DNA of 6,837 bases from an uncultured bacterium (GTDB lineage: Bacteria; Actinomycetota; Coriobacteriia; Coriobacteriales; Coriobacteriaceae): the NCBI GenBank assembly GCA_905215945.1, contig CAJMRZ010000079.1, positions 1-6,837 of the forward strand, in the 5' to 3' direction. Shown piece after piece: positions 5,274-6,837 of this stretch. Below the pieces are notes generated by a model that saw only the letters and a program-made list of their open reading frames with translations, was not told where the DNA came from and did not search any database. The position numbers were made by a program, and so were the translations under genes. How positions within the stretch are numbered: position 1 is the stretch's first letter; every line of letters begins with the position of its first letter.

Positions 5274-6209
5274 ATGCAGGAAACTGATTCTCAGTCTCAG
5301 GAGCAGGCTACCGCCACCAAGGCCGCATCTGCTCCCGCCAAGTCCCGCACGCTGTGGGGCGACGCTTTTAAGCGTCTTCGTAAGAACAAACTCGCCGTTA
5401 TCGGTGTCTGTTGGATCATCATCGTCGTTGTGGTTGCCCTGACCGCAGATCTGTGGGCTAAGCCCTGGCTCGGTTCTCCGACGGCTTCCGACTCGACCAC
5501 CATGGCCGAGACGTCGCTGCTGGCTCCGTGTGCAGAGCACCCGTTTGGCACCGACGCCCTTGGTCGTGACATTCTCGTCCGCGTTATCTACGGTGCGCGC
5601 GTTTCGCTGTCTGTCGGAATTATGGCCACCGCGATTTCCACGCTGATCGGTCTGGTCATGGGTGCTCTGGCCGGTTTCTACGGCGGCATCTGGGATACGA
5701 TCATCATGCGCTGTGCGGACATCTTCCTGGCGTTCCCGTACGTGCTGTTCGTTGTCGCCATGATCGCCGTTATCGGCCGCGGTCTTCAGAACGTCTTTAT
5801 CGCCATCGGTATTCTCGGCTGGCCTTCGATTGCGCGCGTCTTCCGCTCTGCGATCTTGACCGTCAAGGAAAACGACTATGTTGATGCTGCGCGCGCGATG
5901 GGTGCATCTGATGCTCGTATCGTCGTGCGTCACATCTTCCCGAACTCCGTCGCCTCCATCGTGGTCTACGCGACCATGAACATTGGTGGCGCCATCCTGA
6001 CCGAGTCAGCTCTGTCCTTCCTCGGCATGGGCGTTATTCCGCCTACGCCTTCGTGGGGCTCCATGATTCAGGACGGTCAGCAGTATCTGCTGACTGCTCC
6101 CTGGATGATGATCATGCCCGGTCTGGCAATTCTCTCGACGGTGCTCGCCTTCACCCTGCTGGGTGACGGTCTGCGCGACGCCCTCGACGTCAAGATGAAG
6201 GACGCATAA
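5274..6209 (+). CDS. oppC: Peptide ABC transporter permease, OppC/DppC type (311 aa)
   Basis: This is the second channel subunit, partner of OppB. Residues 1-24 are a hydrophilic Gln/Ala/Ser-rich cytoplasmic tail. The OppC N-terminal domain pattern follows, [19 protein letters not shown] (27-45), running into helix 1 (about 40-60). [21 protein letters not shown] (89-109) is the family signature before the transport domain. Other helices fall at about 110-135, 142-166, 171-183, 224-250 and 276-297. The EAA loop is [20 protein letters not shown] (204-223), with Gly210, His220 and Pro223 matching the consensus. [20 protein letters not shown] (246-265) is also diagnostic. Length is normal (E. coli OppC and DppC are about 300). 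AAGGGAGG (5258-5265) begins in the oppB stop codon and lies eight bases before the ATG, supporting this start and coupling to oppB. The oppD start follows only two bases after the stop. Confidence 0.94.
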   Translation: MQETDSQSQEQATATKAASAPAKSRTLWGDAFKRLRKNKLAVIGVCWIIIVVVVALTADLWAKPWLGSPTASDSTTMAETSLLAPCAEHPFGTDALGRDILVRVIYGARVSLSVGIMATAISTLIGLVMGALAGFYGGIWDTIIMRCADIFLAFPYVLFVVAMIAVIGRGLQNVFIAIGILGWPSIARVFRSAILTVKENDYVDAARAMGASDARIVVRHIFPNSVASIVVYATMNIGGAILTESALSFLGMGVIPPTPSWGSMIQDGQQYLLTAPWMMIMPGLAILSTVLAFTLLGDGLRDALDVKMKDA

Positions 6210-6211
6210 GG

Positions 6212-6837
6212 ATGAAGAAGAACAAGAACTATGTGGACCTGAAGGACCAGCCGGTTCCCGAGGGCCAGCATCTGCTCGAGGTCGATGACCTTAAGATGTA
6301 TTTCCATACCGAGGATGGTGTCGTTCGCGCTGTCGACGGTGTGTCCTACACGCTCGATCGCGGCGAGACCCTGGGTGTCGTCGGTGAGTCCGGCTCCGGT
6401 AAGTCCGTGACCGCCATGACCATCATGGGTCTTATCTCGATGCCTCCGGGAAAGATCGAGGGCGGCGACGTTCGCTATCGCGGTCGTTCTATCCTCGAGA
6501 TGACCGAGGAAGAGATGCAGCACATTCGCGGAAACGACATCGCGATGATCTTCCAGGATCCTATGACCTCCTTGAACCCGGTCTATAAGATCGGCAAGCA
6601 GGTGGGCGAGGGCCTTCGTCTGCACCGTGGCTACTCCAAGCAGGAGGCGCTCAAGCGCGCTACCGAGCTTTTGGACCTCGTGGGTATCCCCGAGCCCGAG
6701 AAGCGCGTCAATGAGTATCCGCACCAGTTCTCCGGCGGTATGCGTCAGCGCGTCATGATTGCCATGGCTCTTGCCTGCGATCCCGATATTTTGATTGCCG
6801 ACGAGCCCACGACTGCCCTGGACGTTACCATTCAGGC
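6212..6837 (+). CDS. oppD: Peptide ABC transporter ATP-binding protein, OppD/DppD type (3' truncated by window edge)
   Basis: This is one of the ATPases that power the importer on the cytoplasmic face. 208 complete codons are visible. After a 20-residue polar lead, the nucleotide-binding domain begins at [11 protein letters not shown]. Walker A is GESGSGKS (58-65, Lys64). The Q-loop is [11 protein letters not shown] (113-123, Gln115), the ABC signature is FSGGMRQR (173-180), and Walker B is ILIADEP (193-199, catalytic Glu198). The D-loop is TALD (201-204). [10 protein letters not shown] and [15 protein letters not shown] closely match E. coli OppD as I recall it. The switch histidine and the C-terminal region with its peptide-importer extension (an iron-sulfur site in some DppD proteins) lie beyond the edge. 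GAAGGA (6197-6202), inside the oppC end, lies nine bases before the ATG. The two-base oppC-oppD gap implies coupled translation. An oppF partner is expected downstream. Confidence 0.95.
   Translation, partial: MKKNKNYVDLKDQPVPEGQHLLEVDDLKMYFHTEDGVVRAVDGVSYTLDRGETLGVVGESGSGKSVTAMTIMGLISMPPGKIEGGDVRYRGRSILEMTEEEMQHIRGNDIAMIFQDPMTSLNPVYKIGKQVGEGLRLHRGYSKQEALKRATELLDLVGIPEPEKRVNEYPHQFSGGMRQRVMIAMALACDPDILIADEPTTALDVTIQ

Overview
The window reads as ordinary, gene-dense chromosome from a moderately GC-rich Gram-positive. The best fit is a Coriobacteriia gut actinobacterium such as Collinsella or a relative. This is inferred from the codon bias (no AAA lysine codon anywhere in gpmI or oppA), the glycolysis-to-secG gene order, and protein style; no search was run. 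Every recognisable gene is on the plus strand, and no mobile element, CRISPR array, rRNA or tRNA is visible.

Region 1 (1-1746) is the end of a glycolytic block. It holds the last 39 codons of triosephosphate isomerase (tpiA) and, five bases later, a complete cofactor-independent phosphoglycerate mutase (gpmI), closed by a strong intrinsic terminator at 1705-1739. Region 2 (1747-2154) is a single-gene unit: a GC-rich hairpin, an extended -10 promoter, the small SecYEG subunit gene secG, and its own terminator at 2124-2154.

Region 3 (2155-6837) is an oligopeptide/dipeptide-type ABC importer in the order oppA-oppB-oppC-oppD, with oppD running off the right edge. The binding-protein gene oppA follows a 234-base upstream region. 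That region has a plausible -35/-10 pair, a perfect 12-bp palindrome over the -35, and a 7-bp inverted repeat flanking the -10. OppA should be a lipoprotein: it has a twin-arginine-like n-region and a FLAAC lipobox. A 156-base gap with a 10-bp hairpin separates oppA from oppB. oppB, oppC and oppD are packed with gaps of 14 and 2 bases. The hairpin is well placed to keep permease and ATPase levels below the binding-protein level.

Together the importer genes give one surface receptor (OppA), a heterodimeric membrane channel (OppB/OppC) and at least one ATPase (OppD); an OppF partner is expected just beyond the window. The gene content is conventional and I see no convincing new system. What deserves a second look is regulatory and structural detail: the operator-like symmetry at the oppA promoter, a possible anti-Shine-Dalgarno pairing before oppB, the Tat-like cysteine-rich OppA, and an unusual hydrophilic insert in OppB.
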